Shown here: piece after piece, positions 35,201-43,702 of the stretch
Position numbering within the stretch: position 1 is the stretch's first letter
Layout: every line of letters starts with the position of its first letter
Origin: Haemophilus haemolyticus_L
GTDB taxonomy: Bacteria; Pseudomonadota; Gammaproteobacteria; Enterobacterales; Pasteurellaceae
DNA: 64,000 bases
Assembly: GCF_003490595.1 (NCBI RefSeq)
Contig: NZ_QQGY01000012.1
Span: forward strand, 5,490-69,489
Direction of reading: 5' to 3'
Position numbers and translations under genes: made by a program
The notes under the pieces: model-generated
The model's database searches: none
What the model was told of the DNA's origin: nothing
What the model saw: only the letters and a program-made list of their open reading frames with translations

Positions 35201-36142
35201 ATGAATCGAGAATCCGACTTTACTCAATTTGCCTTTACTGAACTGTTACCTTTTTTTAATCAATTTCCAACGAAATATTTCACTGGCAAAAATAATGTCC
35301 AAATCGCTTATCGTCATTTAATCCACGCAAAAAGTGCGGATAGAAAATTGATGATTTTAGTGAGTGGTCGTGCTGAAAATATGTTGAAATGGTCGGAGCC
35401 AGCTTATGATTTTTATCATCAAGGCTATGATGTGTTGCTATTTGACCACCGTGGTCAAGGCTATTCAACCCATTTATTGAAGGATTCTGAAAAAGGGCAT
35501 TTAGACGAATTTCGTTTCTATGTCGATGATATGGCGAAAATCATCGAAAAAGTGACCGCACTTTTTAATTATTCCACACAGCATTTGCTTGCTCATTCGA
35601 TGGGCGCATTGATTGCAACCTATTATTTGGCAAATTGTGATCATCGCATTAATAAGGCGGTACTTTCTTCACCTTTTTACGGTATTCCTTTAAAACACCC
35701 TATTAGAGATGAACTGATTATTGCCCTGATGAATATTTTCGGACAAGGCGAGCGTTATGTTTTTGGTAAAGGGCCTTATCAACAAGCCCATTTGGAATAC
35801 AATGAACTAAGTTTCTGTAAAACCAGAATGAAATGGATGAATCGTGTCAATCGTAAGAATCCAGCAATTCATCTTGGCGGACCAACATTCCGTTGGGTGC
35901 ATTTGTGTTTGAATGCAATAAAAGCGCTCCCTAAAATCATTCCAAGAGTGGAAACACCCGTGCTTATTTTACAAGCGGAAAAAGAAAAAATTGTGGATAA
36001 CAAAAATCTTGAAAAATTGACCGCACTTTTTCCGCATGCAGAATCCATGCTTGTACCTCAAGCAAAACATGAAATCCTTTTTGAAAAGGATAACGTGAGA
36101 AAAGCAGTGTTTGAGCGAGTGAATCAATTTCTTCATTCTTAA
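35201..36142 (+). CDS. pldB: Lysophospholipase L2
   Basis: 313 residues, alpha/beta hydrolase (E. coli PldB 340). The nucleophile elbow is LLAHSMGALIA (GxSxG-type, Ser in HSMG), the oxyanion region is LVSGRAENMLKW, and the likely catalytic His is in PQAKHEILFE near the C-terminus. It hydrolyses lysophospholipids at the inner membrane. It is followed by an 18-base perfect hairpin. Confidence 0.88.
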   Translation: MNRESDFTQFAFTELLPFFNQFPTKYFTGKNNVQIAYRHLIHAKSADRKLMILVSGRAENMLKWSEPAYDFYHQGYDVLLFDHRGQGYSTHLLKDSEKGHLDEFRFYVDDMAKIIEKVTALFNYSTQHLLAHSMGALIATYYLANCDHRINKAVLSSPFYGIPLKHPIRDELIIALMNIFGQGERYVFGKGPYQQAHLEYNELSFCKTRMKWMNRVNRKNPAIHLGGPTFRWVHLCLNAIKALPKIIPRVETPVLILQAEKEKIVDNKNLEKLTALFPHAESMLVPQAKHEILFEKDNVRKAVFERVNQFLHS

Positions 36143-36160
36143 ATTTTCCTAATTAGATTA

Positions 36161-36202
36161 AATACAAAACATTATATATTGATTTATATAATGTTTTGTA
36201 TT
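36161..36202. terminator. Long perfect hairpin after pldB
   Basis: An 18-base perfect AT-rich stem (AATACAAAACATTATATA and its complement) with a 6-base loop. No long T run follows, so termination efficiency is uncertain. Confidence 0.7.
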
Positions 36203-36229
36203 TCTATCTTATGAGTGTTTAGCCTTTTA

Positions 36230-36243
36230 TTGAGCAAGATCAT
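36230..36243. promoter_or_regulatory. FNR-like site upstream of torY
   Basis: TTGAGCAAGATCAT matches TTGATNNNNATCAA at eight of ten fixed positions, about 80 bases before the torY start. FNR control would fit a gene for anaerobic TMAO respiration. It is a single imperfect site, so this is tentative. Confidence 0.4.
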
Positions 36244-36325
36244 AGTTTCTTTCTCACTATATCCCTACAATCCATAATACTTATTTGTAGTTATGTTTTT
36301 TGTCGTTTGTATCGTTGGAGTATCT

Positions 36326-37426
36326 ATGTCAAAAATGAAGAAAATCGCCACCGCACTTTGCTTGGCTGGTGTCGGCGCTGTGGCATTGTGGGGAACGCAG
36401 TGGGTTATGCATAAAACAAGTTCACCGGAGTTTTGTGCTAGTTGTCATTCAATGAGTTATCCACAACAGGAGTGGGAAGGCTCTAGCCATTTTGCTAATG
36501 TAAAAGGGGTTAGAGCACAATGTTCAGATTGTCATATTCCAAAAGAAGGCTGGCATTATGTGAAAGCTAAATTTATTGCTTTAAAAGACTTGTGGTATGA
36601 AACACAAGGCAAGATTGAGAATAAAGAAAAATATGAAGCCCACCGTGCAGAAATGGCACAACGAGTGTGGGAGGATATGAAAGCCAATGATTCAGAAACC
36701 TGTCGTAGCTGTCACAGTTTTGATGCAATGGAGCTTTCAAAACAAACTAAATTAGCAAAACAAACTCATACGGAGGCGCAAACAAACGGTCAAACTTGTA
36801 TTGATTGTCACAAGGGAATTGTGCATTTCCTCCCTGAGGCGCACGGTGATCAAAATGTACAAAAATCCTATGAAGCAAAAGGTGGATCTATCTCTGATGG
36901 TTCAGCGATTTTTGCTACTGAAATGGTAAAAGCGACCAATACTAAAGGAAATGAGGTTCGCTTAATGCCTTATGTTGAATTAATGCAATGGAAAGTGGAT
37001 GGTAATCAAATTCAAGGTACTTTACATGGCTGGCAACAAGTGGGGGCTGAAGCAGTTGTGTATCAAGAATTAGGTAAACGTATCACGCTTGCTTTAATGG
37101 ACGAAGATGCTCGTAATCATGTTCAAGTATTAAAAATAGTTCATGATGCAGTAACAGATTCTGATTGGAAAGAAATCAGTGTTACGGTGAATGTAGCTAA
37201 AGAAAAAATGACATCAGATTTAACCGCACTTAATCAATACGGTAATCAGTTAAACCAAACTCAATGTAGTGGTTGTCATGCTGCAATTAGCGCTGATCAT
37301 TACACCGCTAACCAATGGATTGGCGTGGTGAATTCCATGAAAGACCGTACATCAATGAATAAAGATGAAGTCCGGGCGTTAACTATTTATCTGCAACGCA
37401 ATGCCAAAGATATGGCAAAAAAATAA
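36326..37426 (+). CDS. torY: Pentahaem cytochrome c TorY, TMAO reductase electron donor
   Basis: 366 residues from the ATG at 36326, which has TTGGAG seven bases upstream and gives the length of E. coli TorY; an ATG at 36293 adds 11 unsupported residues. One N-terminal membrane anchor (TALCLAGVGAVALWGTQ) is followed by a NapC/NirT domain with four haem motifs (CASCH, CSDCH, CRSCH, CIDCH) and a C-terminal domain with the fifth (CSGCH). It takes electrons from menaquinol and passes them to TorZ in the periplasm. It lies 27 bases upstream of torZ. Confidence 0.93.
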   Translation: MSKMKKIATALCLAGVGAVALWGTQWVMHKTSSPEFCASCHSMSYPQQEWEGSSHFANVKGVRAQCSDCHIPKEGWHYVKAKFIALKDLWYETQGKIENKEKYEAHRAEMAQRVWEDMKANDSETCRSCHSFDAMELSKQTKLAKQTHTEAQTNGQTCIDCHKGIVHFLPEAHGDQNVQKSYEAKGGSISDGSAIFATEMVKATNTKGNEVRLMPYVELMQWKVDGNQIQGTLHGWQQVGAEAVVYQELGKRITLALMDEDARNHVQVLKIVHDAVTDSDWKEISVTVNVAKEKMTSDLTALNQYGNQLNQTQCSGCHAAISADHYTANQWIGVVNSMKDRTSMNKDEVRALTIYLQRNAKDMAKK

Positions 37427-37453
37427 TTACTGAGTATCTAAAACGAGGCTGAA

Positions 37454-39931
37454 ATGAAAAAGAATAACGTAAATGAACAACGTCGAGATTTTCTGAAAAA
37501 AACATCTTTAGGAGTGGCTGGTAGTGCCCTTTCCAGTGGTATGGTGGGCATCGTATCAAAAAGTGCGGTAGCAAAAGAAGCTGAAATGAAAACGGTAGTG
37601 ACTGCCGCTCACTGGGGATCTCTTGGAGTTGTTGTACAAGATGGTAAGGTCGTGAAATCTGGTCCTGCTATTGAGCCTGCAGTGCCGAACGAATTGCAGA
37701 CAGTTGTTGCCGAACAATTGTATAGCGAAGCTCGCGTGAAATATCCAATGGTGCGCAAAGGCTTTTTAGCTAATCCAGGAAAAAGCGATACTACAATGCG
37801 TGGTCGTGATGAATGGGTGCGCGTTTCTTGGGATGAAGCGTTAGATTTAGTACACAATCAACTTAAACGTGTGCGTGACGAACATGGACCAACAGGTATT
37901 TTTGCCGGTTCTTATGGTTGGTTTAGTTGTGGTTCATTACATGCATCTCGTACGTTATTACAGCGCTACATGAACGCTACCGGTGGTTTTGTGGGACACA
38001 AAGGGGACTACTCTACGGGTGCTGCGCAAGTAATCATGCCGCATGTGCTTGGTACTATTGAAGTCTATGAACAACAAACCAGCTGGGAATCTGTGTTAGA
38101 AAACAGCGATATTATTGTGCTTTGGTCTGCAAACCCACTCACAACCATGCGTATTGCTTGGATGTCTACCGACCAAAAAGGGATTGAATATTTCAAAAAA
38201 TTCCAAGCGAGTGGTAAACGCATTATTTGTATCGACCCGCAAAAAAGCGAAACTTGCCAAATGCTGAATGCAGAATGGATTCCAGTGAATACAGCAACAG
38301 ATGTACCATTAATGCTTGGTATTGCGCATACTTTAGTTGAACAAGGTAAGCATGATAAAGATTTCTTGAAAAAATATACGTCGGGTTATGCTAAATTCGA
38401 GGAATATTTATTAGGTAAAACAGATGGTCAACCAAAAACAGCAGAATGGGCGGCAAAAATTTGTGGTGTACCAGCAGAAACGATTAAACAGCTTGCAGCA
38501 GATTTCTCTAGCAAACGTACCATGTTAATGGGTGGTTGGGGTATGCAACGCCAACGCCATGGTGAACAAACCCACTGGATGTTAGTCACTCTAGCGTCTA
38601 TGTTAGGACAAATTGGCTTGCCAGGTGGTGGTTTCGGTTTGAGTTATCACTATTCAAATGGTGGGGTGCCAACGGCGACAGGGGGTATTATCGGCTCCAT
38701 TACCGCAAGTCCATCAGGCAAAGCGGGTGCAAAAACATGGTTAGATGATACGTCTAAATCCGCTTTTCCACTGGCACGTATTTCAGATGTGTTGCTCAAT
38801 CCAGGCAAAAAAATTCACTATAACGGTACTGAAATTACTTACCCAAATATTAAAGCGGTATATTGGGCCGGTGGCAATCCATTTGTTCACCATCAAGATA
38901 CCAATACTTTGGTGAAGGCTTTCCAACAACCGGATGTGGTAATTGTGAATGAAGTGAACTGGACGCCAACTGCGCGTATGGCAGATATTGTATTGCCGGC
39001 AACCACCAGTTATGAACGTAATGACTTAACCATGGCTGGCGACTACTCCATGATGAGCGTTTACCCGATGAAACAAGTGGTTCCACCACAATTTGAAGCG
39101 AAAAATGACTACGATATTTTCGTTGAGCTTGCTAAACGTGCCGGAGTGGAAGAACAATACACTGAAGGTAAAACTGAAATGGAGTGGCTGGAAGAATTCT
39201 ATAATGCAGCCTTTAGTGCCGCACGTGCAAACTGTGTAGCAATGCCTCGTTTTGACAAATTCTGGGCAGAAAATAAACCATTAAGTTTTGAGGCGGGTGA
39301 AGCTGCGAAGAAATGGGTGCGTTATGGTGAATTCCGTGAAGATCCATTGCTCAATCCGCTTGGCACACCGTCAGGTAAAATTGAAATTTTCTCTGATGTT
39401 GTTGAGAAAATGAATTATAACGATTGTAAGGGGCATCCTAGTTGGATGGAACCTGAAGAGTTTGCGGGTAATGTGACGGAAGAATATCCGTTAGCTTTAG
39501 TGACACCACATCCTTACTATCGTTTACACAGTCAATTGGCGCATACTTCATTACGTCAAAAATATGCGGTAAATGATCGTGAGCCAGTGATGATTCACCC
39601 TGAAGATGCGGCTGCTCGTGGTCTTAAAGACGGTGATGTTGTTCGCATTCATAGCAAACGCGGTCAAGTGCTTGCAGGTGCAGTTGTAACAGAAAATATC
39701 ATCAAAGGTACTGTAGCTCTCCACGAAGGTGCATGGTATGATCCACATGAACTTGGTAAAGGTGAAAAACCATTATGTAAAAATGGTTGTGCAAATGTGT
39801 TAACTCGAGATGAAGGTACATCTAAATTGGCACAAGGCAATTCACCAAATACTTGTATCGTTCAGATTGAGAAATTTACAGATGTAGCACCAGAAGTTAC
39901 GGTATTTAAACAACCTAAACAGGTGGCGTAA
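37454..39931 (+). CDS. torZ: Periplasmic TMAO / S-oxide reductase TorZ (BisC family)
   Basis: 825 residues, molybdopterin-guanine-dinucleotide enzyme of the DMSO reductase family. A Tat signal (NEQRRDFLKKTSLG) directs it folded to the periplasm. TAHWGSLGVVVQDGKVVKSGP starts the mature domain, the molybdenum-ligand serine is expected in YSTGAAQV near residue 190, and NPLGTPSGKIEIF and the C-terminal GHP/H-rich segment match TorZ/BisC proteins. It reduces trimethylamine N-oxide as a respiratory acceptor and may accept biotin or methionine sulfoxide. The torY-torZ pair equals torYZ of E. coli. Confidence 0.93.
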   Translation: MKKNNVNEQRRDFLKKTSLGVAGSALSSGMVGIVSKSAVAKEAEMKTVVTAAHWGSLGVVVQDGKVVKSGPAIEPAVPNELQTVVAEQLYSEARVKYPMVRKGFLANPGKSDTTMRGRDEWVRVSWDEALDLVHNQLKRVRDEHGPTGIFAGSYGWFSCGSLHASRTLLQRYMNATGGFVGHKGDYSTGAAQVIMPHVLGTIEVYEQQTSWESVLENSDIIVLWSANPLTTMRIAWMSTDQKGIEYFKKFQASGKRIICIDPQKSETCQMLNAEWIPVNTATDVPLMLGIAHTLVEQGKHDKDFLKKYTSGYAKFEEYLLGKTDGQPKTAEWAAKICGVPAETIKQLAADFSSKRTMLMGGWGMQRQRHGEQTHWMLVTLASMLGQIGLPGGGFGLSYHYSNGGVPTATGGIIGSITASPSGKAGAKTWLDDTSKSAFPLARISDVLLNPGKKIHYNGTEITYPNIKAVYWAGGNPFVHHQDTNTLVKAFQQPDVVIVNEVNWTPTARMADIVLPATTSYERNDLTMAGDYSMMSVYPMKQVVPPQFEAKNDYDIFVELAKRAGVEEQYTEGKTEMEWLEEFYNAAFSAARANCVAMPRFDKFWAENKPLSFEAGEAAKKWVRYGEFREDPLLNPLGTPSGKIEIFSDVVEKMNYNDCKGHPSWMEPEEFAGNVTEEYPLALVTPHPYYRLHSQLAHTSLRQKYAVNDREPVMIHPEDAAARGLKDGDVVRIHSKRGQVLAGAVVTENIIKGTVALHEGAWYDPHELGKGEKPLCKNGCANVLTRDEGTSKLAQGNSPNTCIVQIEKFTDVAPEVTVFKQPKQVA

Positions 39932-39946
39932 AACTATTAAAAATAT

Positions 39947-39977
39947 AACCGCACTTTAAAAAGTGCGGTTCTTTTTT
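39947..39977 (+). terminator. Terminator of torYZ made of two inverted uptake cores
   Basis: AACCGCACTT and AAGTGCGGTT around a TAAA loop, followed by CTTTTTT. The stem is exactly an inverted pair of uptake signals, a known Haemophilus device. Confidence 0.95.
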
Positions 39978-40165
39978 AATAATAGAACAAAGGGGCATTA
40001 ACAGCACTAAATTCTAAACATGAGGTGTTATTTGAGCAAGATGAATTGAGACGGGAAACAATATCTAAGATTTTAGTATTTTTGAATGATGAGTAGATTT
40101 TTATTCAATAATATATTTAATGTGTAGATAAAATATTCAAACAGGTATGTTTTTCAAAAAATGGT
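39978..40165. other. Gap between torZ and the tRNA cluster
   Basis: No gene seen. It contains TTGAGCAAGATGAA at 40032-40045, almost the same as the FNR-like site before torY. The tRNA promoter begins at its right edge. Confidence 0.4.
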
Positions 40166-40195
40166 TTGACATATTTTCTAAAAAACGTATTATAC
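40166..40195 (+). promoter_or_regulatory. Promoter of the tRNA cluster
   Basis: TTGACA at 40166-40171 and TATTAT at 40188-40193 with a 16-base spacer, about 20 bases before the first tRNA. Confidence 0.7.
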
Positions 40196-40211
40196 CGCTC
40201 ACACCGATTGT

Positions 40212-40306
40212 GGTGAGATGGCCGAGCAGGCTGAAGGCGCTCCCCTGCTAAGGGAGTATGGGGTTAAAAAGCTCCATCGAGGGTTCGAATCCCTCTCTCA
40301 CCGCCA
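40212..40306 (+). tRNA. tRNA-Ser (anticodon GCT)
   Basis: A 95-base class II tRNA with a long variable arm. The acceptor stem is GGTGAGA/TCTCACC with encoded CCA. The anticodon loop CTGCTAA gives GCT, reading AGC and AGT serine codons. The T loop GGTTCGAATCC is present. Confidence 0.95.
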
Positions 40307-40326
40307 TTGTTTGTTTTATTTATTCT

Positions 40327-40403
40327 GCACCCGTAGCTCAGCTGGATAGAGTACTCGGCTACGAACCGAGCGGTCAGAGGTTCGAATCCTCTCGGGTGCG
40401 CCA
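40327..40403 (+). tRNA. tRNA-Arg (anticodon ACG)
   Basis: 77 bases including CCA; acceptor GCACCCG/CGGGTGC, anticodon ACG at 40361-40363, which is deaminated to ICG to read CGT, CGC and CGA. It is nearly identical to the next tRNA. Confidence 0.95.
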
Positions 40404-40459
40404 TTTTAAAACGGCTCTATCTTATTAAAGTGGTTATGAATAATTAAAGCATCATCTAC

Positions 40460-40536
40460 GCACCCGTAGCTCAGCTGGATAGAGTACTCGGCTACGAACC
40501 GAGCGGTCAAAGGTTCGAATCCTTTCGGGTGCGCCA
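40460..40536 (+). tRNA. tRNA-Arg (anticodon ACG), second copy
   Basis: 77 bases with CCA, identical to the tRNA at 40327 except for a compensated base-pair change in the T stem (AGAGG/CCTCT to AAAGG/CCTTT). A tandem duplication. Confidence 0.95.
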
Positions 40537-40633
40537 TTTCATTTTATTCAAGCCTATTGATTTCCACTTACTTTCTAATAATCACAGTATTTGTTATATT
40601 GTACTTATCTTTTATTTGTAAAATTTTTAAATT

Positions 40634-40945
40634 ATGACAAGACAATCTTTGCCTCGTGGTTTTAGTTTATTTTCCTGGGGATTAGCTATTTTTTGTGCCC
40701 CTGTATTGTTATGTCCGATGGCTCTGTTGCTTTCCACTACATTTGATAAAAATCCTAACTTAGAAACTTGGCAAGTTAATTTATTCTCAATATTTTTTTG
40801 GATTTACCCTATTATTCTTGCGGTGGTAGCTCGAATTTTATATCGCCTACATCAGAAAAAACCAAAATTGGCTTTTAAATTATTGGTATTAAGTGCGGTC
40901 ATTTTTTATATAGCTTTAATTACGATTTGTAAAATCGGTTTATAA
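40634..40945 (+). CDS. Small inner-membrane protein, unknown
   Basis: 103 residues with three hydrophobic segments (FSLFSWGLAIFCAPVLLCPMA, SIFFWIYPIILAVVARIL and LVLSAVIFYIALITIC), the last two separated by a basic loop (HQKKPKLAFK). It resembles short uncharacterised membrane proteins of Pasteurellaceae. It shares a bidirectional terminator with glmU. No function can be proposed. Confidence 0.65.
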   Translation: MTRQSLPRGFSLFSWGLAIFCAPVLLCPMALLLSTTFDKNPNLETWQVNLFSIFFWIYPIILAVVARILYRLHQKKPKLAFKLLVLSAVIFYIALITICKIGL

Positions 40946-40978
40946 AAAAATCCTACGATAAAACGTAGGATTTTTTAT
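40946..40978. terminator. Bidirectional terminator before glmU
   Basis: AAAAAATCCTACG..CGTAGGATTTTTT around a short ATAAAA loop, between convergent genes. Confidence 0.9.
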
Positions 40979-40984
40979 GCTATT

Positions 40985-42355
40985 TTATTTTTTCTTTGTT
41001 GGGCGTTGCCAATCTTGAATATGGCGTTGAGGAACTCGTGTAATCACTAATTCATTTTCGCCAACATCACGTGTAATTGTTGTTCCAGCACCAATAGTTG
41101 CGCCATTTGCGACTTTCACTGGCGCGACTAATTGTGTATCAGATCCCACAAACACATCATCACCGATGATCGTTTTAAATTTATTTGCACCATCGTAGTT
41201 ACAGGTGATGACACCCGCACCAATATTACAATTTGAGCCGATTTCTGAATCGCCAACATAGGTAAGGTGATTTACTTTAGAACCTTTACCAACGGTAGAT
41301 TTTTTAATTTCTACAAAGTTACCGACATGCGTTTCAGCTGCGAGTTCTGCACCTGGGCGTAAACGAGAAAATGGACCAATTGCGGCTTTTTCTCCCACTA
41401 CAGAATCCTCTAGCACTGAATAGGGTTTTATTTCTACATCATTGCCAATAACAACATTTTTCAATACGCAACCTGAGCCAATTTTTACGCGATCACCGAG
41501 TTTAACACGACCTTCGATAATAACATTAACGTCGATTTCCACATCTTTTCCATGCTCTAATGTTCCACGTAGGTCAAAGCGAGCGGGATCGTAGATCATT
41601 ACGCCTTCAAGTAATAATTTGGAGGCTTGTTTATTTTGGAAATAACGTTCAAGTGCGGCTAATTGTAAGCGATTATTTGCACCTTCAACTTCCATGACAT
41701 CTGTTGCTTGTACTGCAATAACTTGGCAATTATCTTGGTTTGCGAGAGCAATAAGATCCGTTAAGTAATATTCGCCTTGAGCATTATTATTACCTACACG
41801 AGCTAGCCATTTTTTGAAACTTACACCATCGGATACCATCACGCCAGTATTTACTTCTTTAATATTTAGTTGAGCTGCATTTGCATCTTTTTGTTCTACA
41901 ATTGCTACAACATTCCCATTTTCACGGATAATTCGTCCATAGCCTGTTGGGTTATCTAAATTTACGGTAAGCAATGCAATGCCATTTTCTGGTTTTGCTT
42001 CAATTAATTTTTCTAATGTTTCTTTTGTTATTAATGGTGCATCGCCGTAAAGTACAACAATATTTTCGTTATCTTTAAAGAAAGGTGCCGCTTGTTGAAC
42101 TGCATGTGCTGTGCCAAGTTGTTCTGTTTGTAATACCCAATTTACTTGTTCATTTGTAAGATGGGTACGCATTAAGTCCCCACCGTGGCCATAGATTAAA
42201 TGAATATTTTCTGCGCCTAATTGATGAGCTGTATCAATTACATGTTTTACCATTGGTTTACCAGCTATTGTATGTAGAACTTTAGGTAAATCGGAATACA
42301 TGCGCGTTCCTTTTCCGGCTGCTAAAATTACCGCACTTAATGCTTTTGTAGTCAT
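40985..42355 (-). CDS. glmU: Bifunctional GlcNAc-1-P uridyltransferase / glucosamine-1-P acetyltransferase
   Basis: 456 residues, identical in length to E. coli GlmU. The N-terminal uridyltransferase has ILAAGKGTRMYSDLPKVLH and the metal-site YGDAPLI. The C-terminal half is a left-handed beta helix of hexapeptide repeats with the acetyltransferase residues around NFVEIKKSTVGKGSK and NHLTYVGDSEIG. It makes UDP-GlcNAc for peptidoglycan and lipid A. It is alone on its strand here. Confidence 0.97.
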   Translation of the reverse strand: MTTKALSAVILAAGKGTRMYSDLPKVLHTIAGKPMVKHVIDTAHQLGAENIHLIYGHGGDLMRTHLTNEQVNWVLQTEQLGTAHAVQQAAPFFKDNENIVVLYGDAPLITKETLEKLIEAKPENGIALLTVNLDNPTGYGRIIRENGNVVAIVEQKDANAAQLNIKEVNTGVMVSDGVSFKKWLARVGNNNAQGEYYLTDLIALANQDNCQVIAVQATDVMEVEGANNRLQLAALERYFQNKQASKLLLEGVMIYDPARFDLRGTLEHGKDVEIDVNVIIEGRVKLGDRVKIGSGCVLKNVVIGNDVEIKPYSVLEDSVVGEKAAIGPFSRLRPGAELAAETHVGNFVEIKKSTVGKGSKVNHLTYVGDSEIGSNCNIGAGVITCNYDGANKFKTIIGDDVFVGSDTQLVAPVKVANGATIGAGTTITRDVGENELVITRVPQRHIQDWQRPTKKK

Positions 42356-42459
42356 AGATTTTCTCTTTATTTATCAATAATAATGGGAGATATTTTATCG
42401 TATAAAGGAGAAGATGATAAGTTTTTAACTTAAGGAAGTTGTGGCTTTGTAGATAGGAA

Positions 42460-42490
42460 AAAACCGATGGTTTCCCATCGGTTTTCTGAA
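42460..42490. terminator. Terminator of rplJL
   Basis: AAAACCGATGG at 42460-42470 and CCATCGGTTTT at 42475-42485. On the minus strand it follows the rplL stop. Confidence 0.9.
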
Positions 42491-42513
42491 TTTTAAAGTG
42501 GTTAAAAGAGAAA

Positions 42514-42885
42514 TTATTTAACTTCTACTTGTGCACCAGCTTCTTCTAATTCTTTCTTAAGTGCTTCAGCTTCTTCTTTAGAAACACCTTCTTTTAATGC
42601 TGCTGGAGCAGATTCAACTAAATCTTTAGCTTCTTTTAAGCCTAAACCAGTTGCACCACGTACTGCTTTGATTACTGCTACTTTGTTAGCACCAGCTGCT
42701 GCAAGAATTACGTCGAATTCAGTTTTTTCTTCTGCTGCCGCTGCGCCGCCTGCTGCTGGAGCTGCTGCTACTGCTGCCGCTGCTGAAACACCGAATTTTT
42801 CTTCCATCGCTGCGATTAATTCAACGATTTCAGTTACAGTTTTTGAAGCAATCGCTTCAATAATTTGTTCGTTAGTTAATGACAT
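42514..42885 (-). CDS. rplL: Ribosomal protein L7/L12
   Basis: 123 residues from the ATG ending at 42885 (MSLTNEQIIEAIAS); three extra codons upstream are in frame but the family starts MS. The N-terminal dimerisation helices, an Ala/Pro-rich hinge (AAAAVAAAPAAGGAAAAEE) and the factor-binding C-terminal domain (FDVILAAAGANKVAVIKAVR, GLGLKEAKDLVE) are all present. It forms the ribosomal stalk with L10. It lies 54 bases after rplJ. Confidence 0.97.
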   Translation of the reverse strand: MSLTNEQIIEAIASKTVTEIVELIAAMEEKFGVSAAAAVAAAPAAGGAAAAEEKTEFDVILAAAGANKVAVIKAVRGATGLGLKEAKDLVESAPAALKEGVSKEEAEALKKELEEAGAQVEVK

Positions 42886-42939
42886 AACAATCAATTCCTA
42901 AAATAAATAAAGTTAGATGAAGTAAGAAACGCTTAATGA

Positions 42940-43431
42940 TTAAGCTGCTTCTTGTAATTTGTCGCGTAATGCCGCGAAGGTGCGAGCAAGTTTGCCTGCT
43001 GCAGCTTCTTTCATTGTGCCCATTAAACGTGCAATCGCTTCTTCGTAAGTTGGTAATGTTGCCAAGAATTCAACATCTTGGATTTTACCTTCAAAGGCTG
43101 CACCTTTAATTTCAAACTTATCGTTTGCTTTAGCAAACTCTTTGAACAAACGAGCAGCTGCGCCCGGGTGTTCGTTAGAGAACGCGATAAGTGTTGGACC
43201 TACAAACGTATCTTTTAAGCATTCGTAATCTGTGCCTTCAACTGCGCGACGTAATAAAGTATTACGAACTACACGCATTGTAACGCCAGCTTCACGTGCT
43301 GATTTACGTAATTCAGTCATTTTATCAACAGTTACACCGCGAGAGTCCGCGATTACTGCTGAAAGTGCACCTTTGGCTGCTTCATTTACTTCAGCAACAA
43401 TTGCTTGTTTGTCTTGAAGATTTAATGCCAT
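42940..43431 (-). CDS. rplJ: Ribosomal protein L10
   Basis: 163 residues (E. coli 165). It begins ALNLQDKQAIVAEVNEAAKG and contains TELRKSAREAGVTMRVVRNTL, the rRNA-binding part; the C-terminal helix that anchors L7/L12 follows. It heads a two-gene operon with a long leader and its own promoter. In E. coli rplJL sits between rplKA and rpoBC; here neither pair is adjacent. Confidence 0.97.
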   Translation of the reverse strand: MALNLQDKQAIVAEVNEAAKGALSAVIADSRGVTVDKMTELRKSAREAGVTMRVVRNTLLRRAVEGTDYECLKDTFVGPTLIAFSNEHPGAAARLFKEFAKANDKFEIKGAAFEGKIQDVEFLATLPTYEEAIARLMGTMKEAAAGKLARTFAALRDKLQEAA

Positions 43432-43645
43432 TGGCTTTTAGCTCCTGAATACACTCCGATTACTCGGAATTAATTTACCTAATCCTAAGACTAGGATGAC
43501 TTCGGCGCCCAGAAGCAAGAAAAATTCTTATTCTGTTCACCATCTACGTAGGATAATTAAGATTACTCCCCTACGGTCTTGGATGGGGCTTGAATAGGTC
43601 AAGCACCAACCAGAAATTTGTTAGATTGACTAACACAGGCGCAGG
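43432..43645 (-). promoter_or_regulatory. Leader RNA of rplJL, probable L10 autoregulatory region
   Basis: About 210 untranslated bases between promoter and rplJ with several possible stems (for instance CCTAATCCT..AGGATG and the CTACGTAGG region). In enterobacteria the equivalent leader binds L10(L12)4 to repress translation. The assignment is by position; I did not fold it. Confidence 0.55.
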
Positions 43646-43674
43646 ATTATAGAGAAAAGCTATGTTCTTGTAAA
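43646..43674 (-). promoter_or_regulatory. Promoter of rplJL
   Basis: On the minus strand TTTACA (43674-43669), a 17-base spacer and a consensus TATAAT (43651-43646). Confidence 0.85.
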
Positions 43675-43702
43675 GAATATTGTTGGAAAAAGAGCCAAAT
43701 TC

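Noticed and set aside
36293..36325. Earlier ATG of torY
   Set aside because: No ribosome site; the ATG at 36326 has GGAG and gives the E. coli length.
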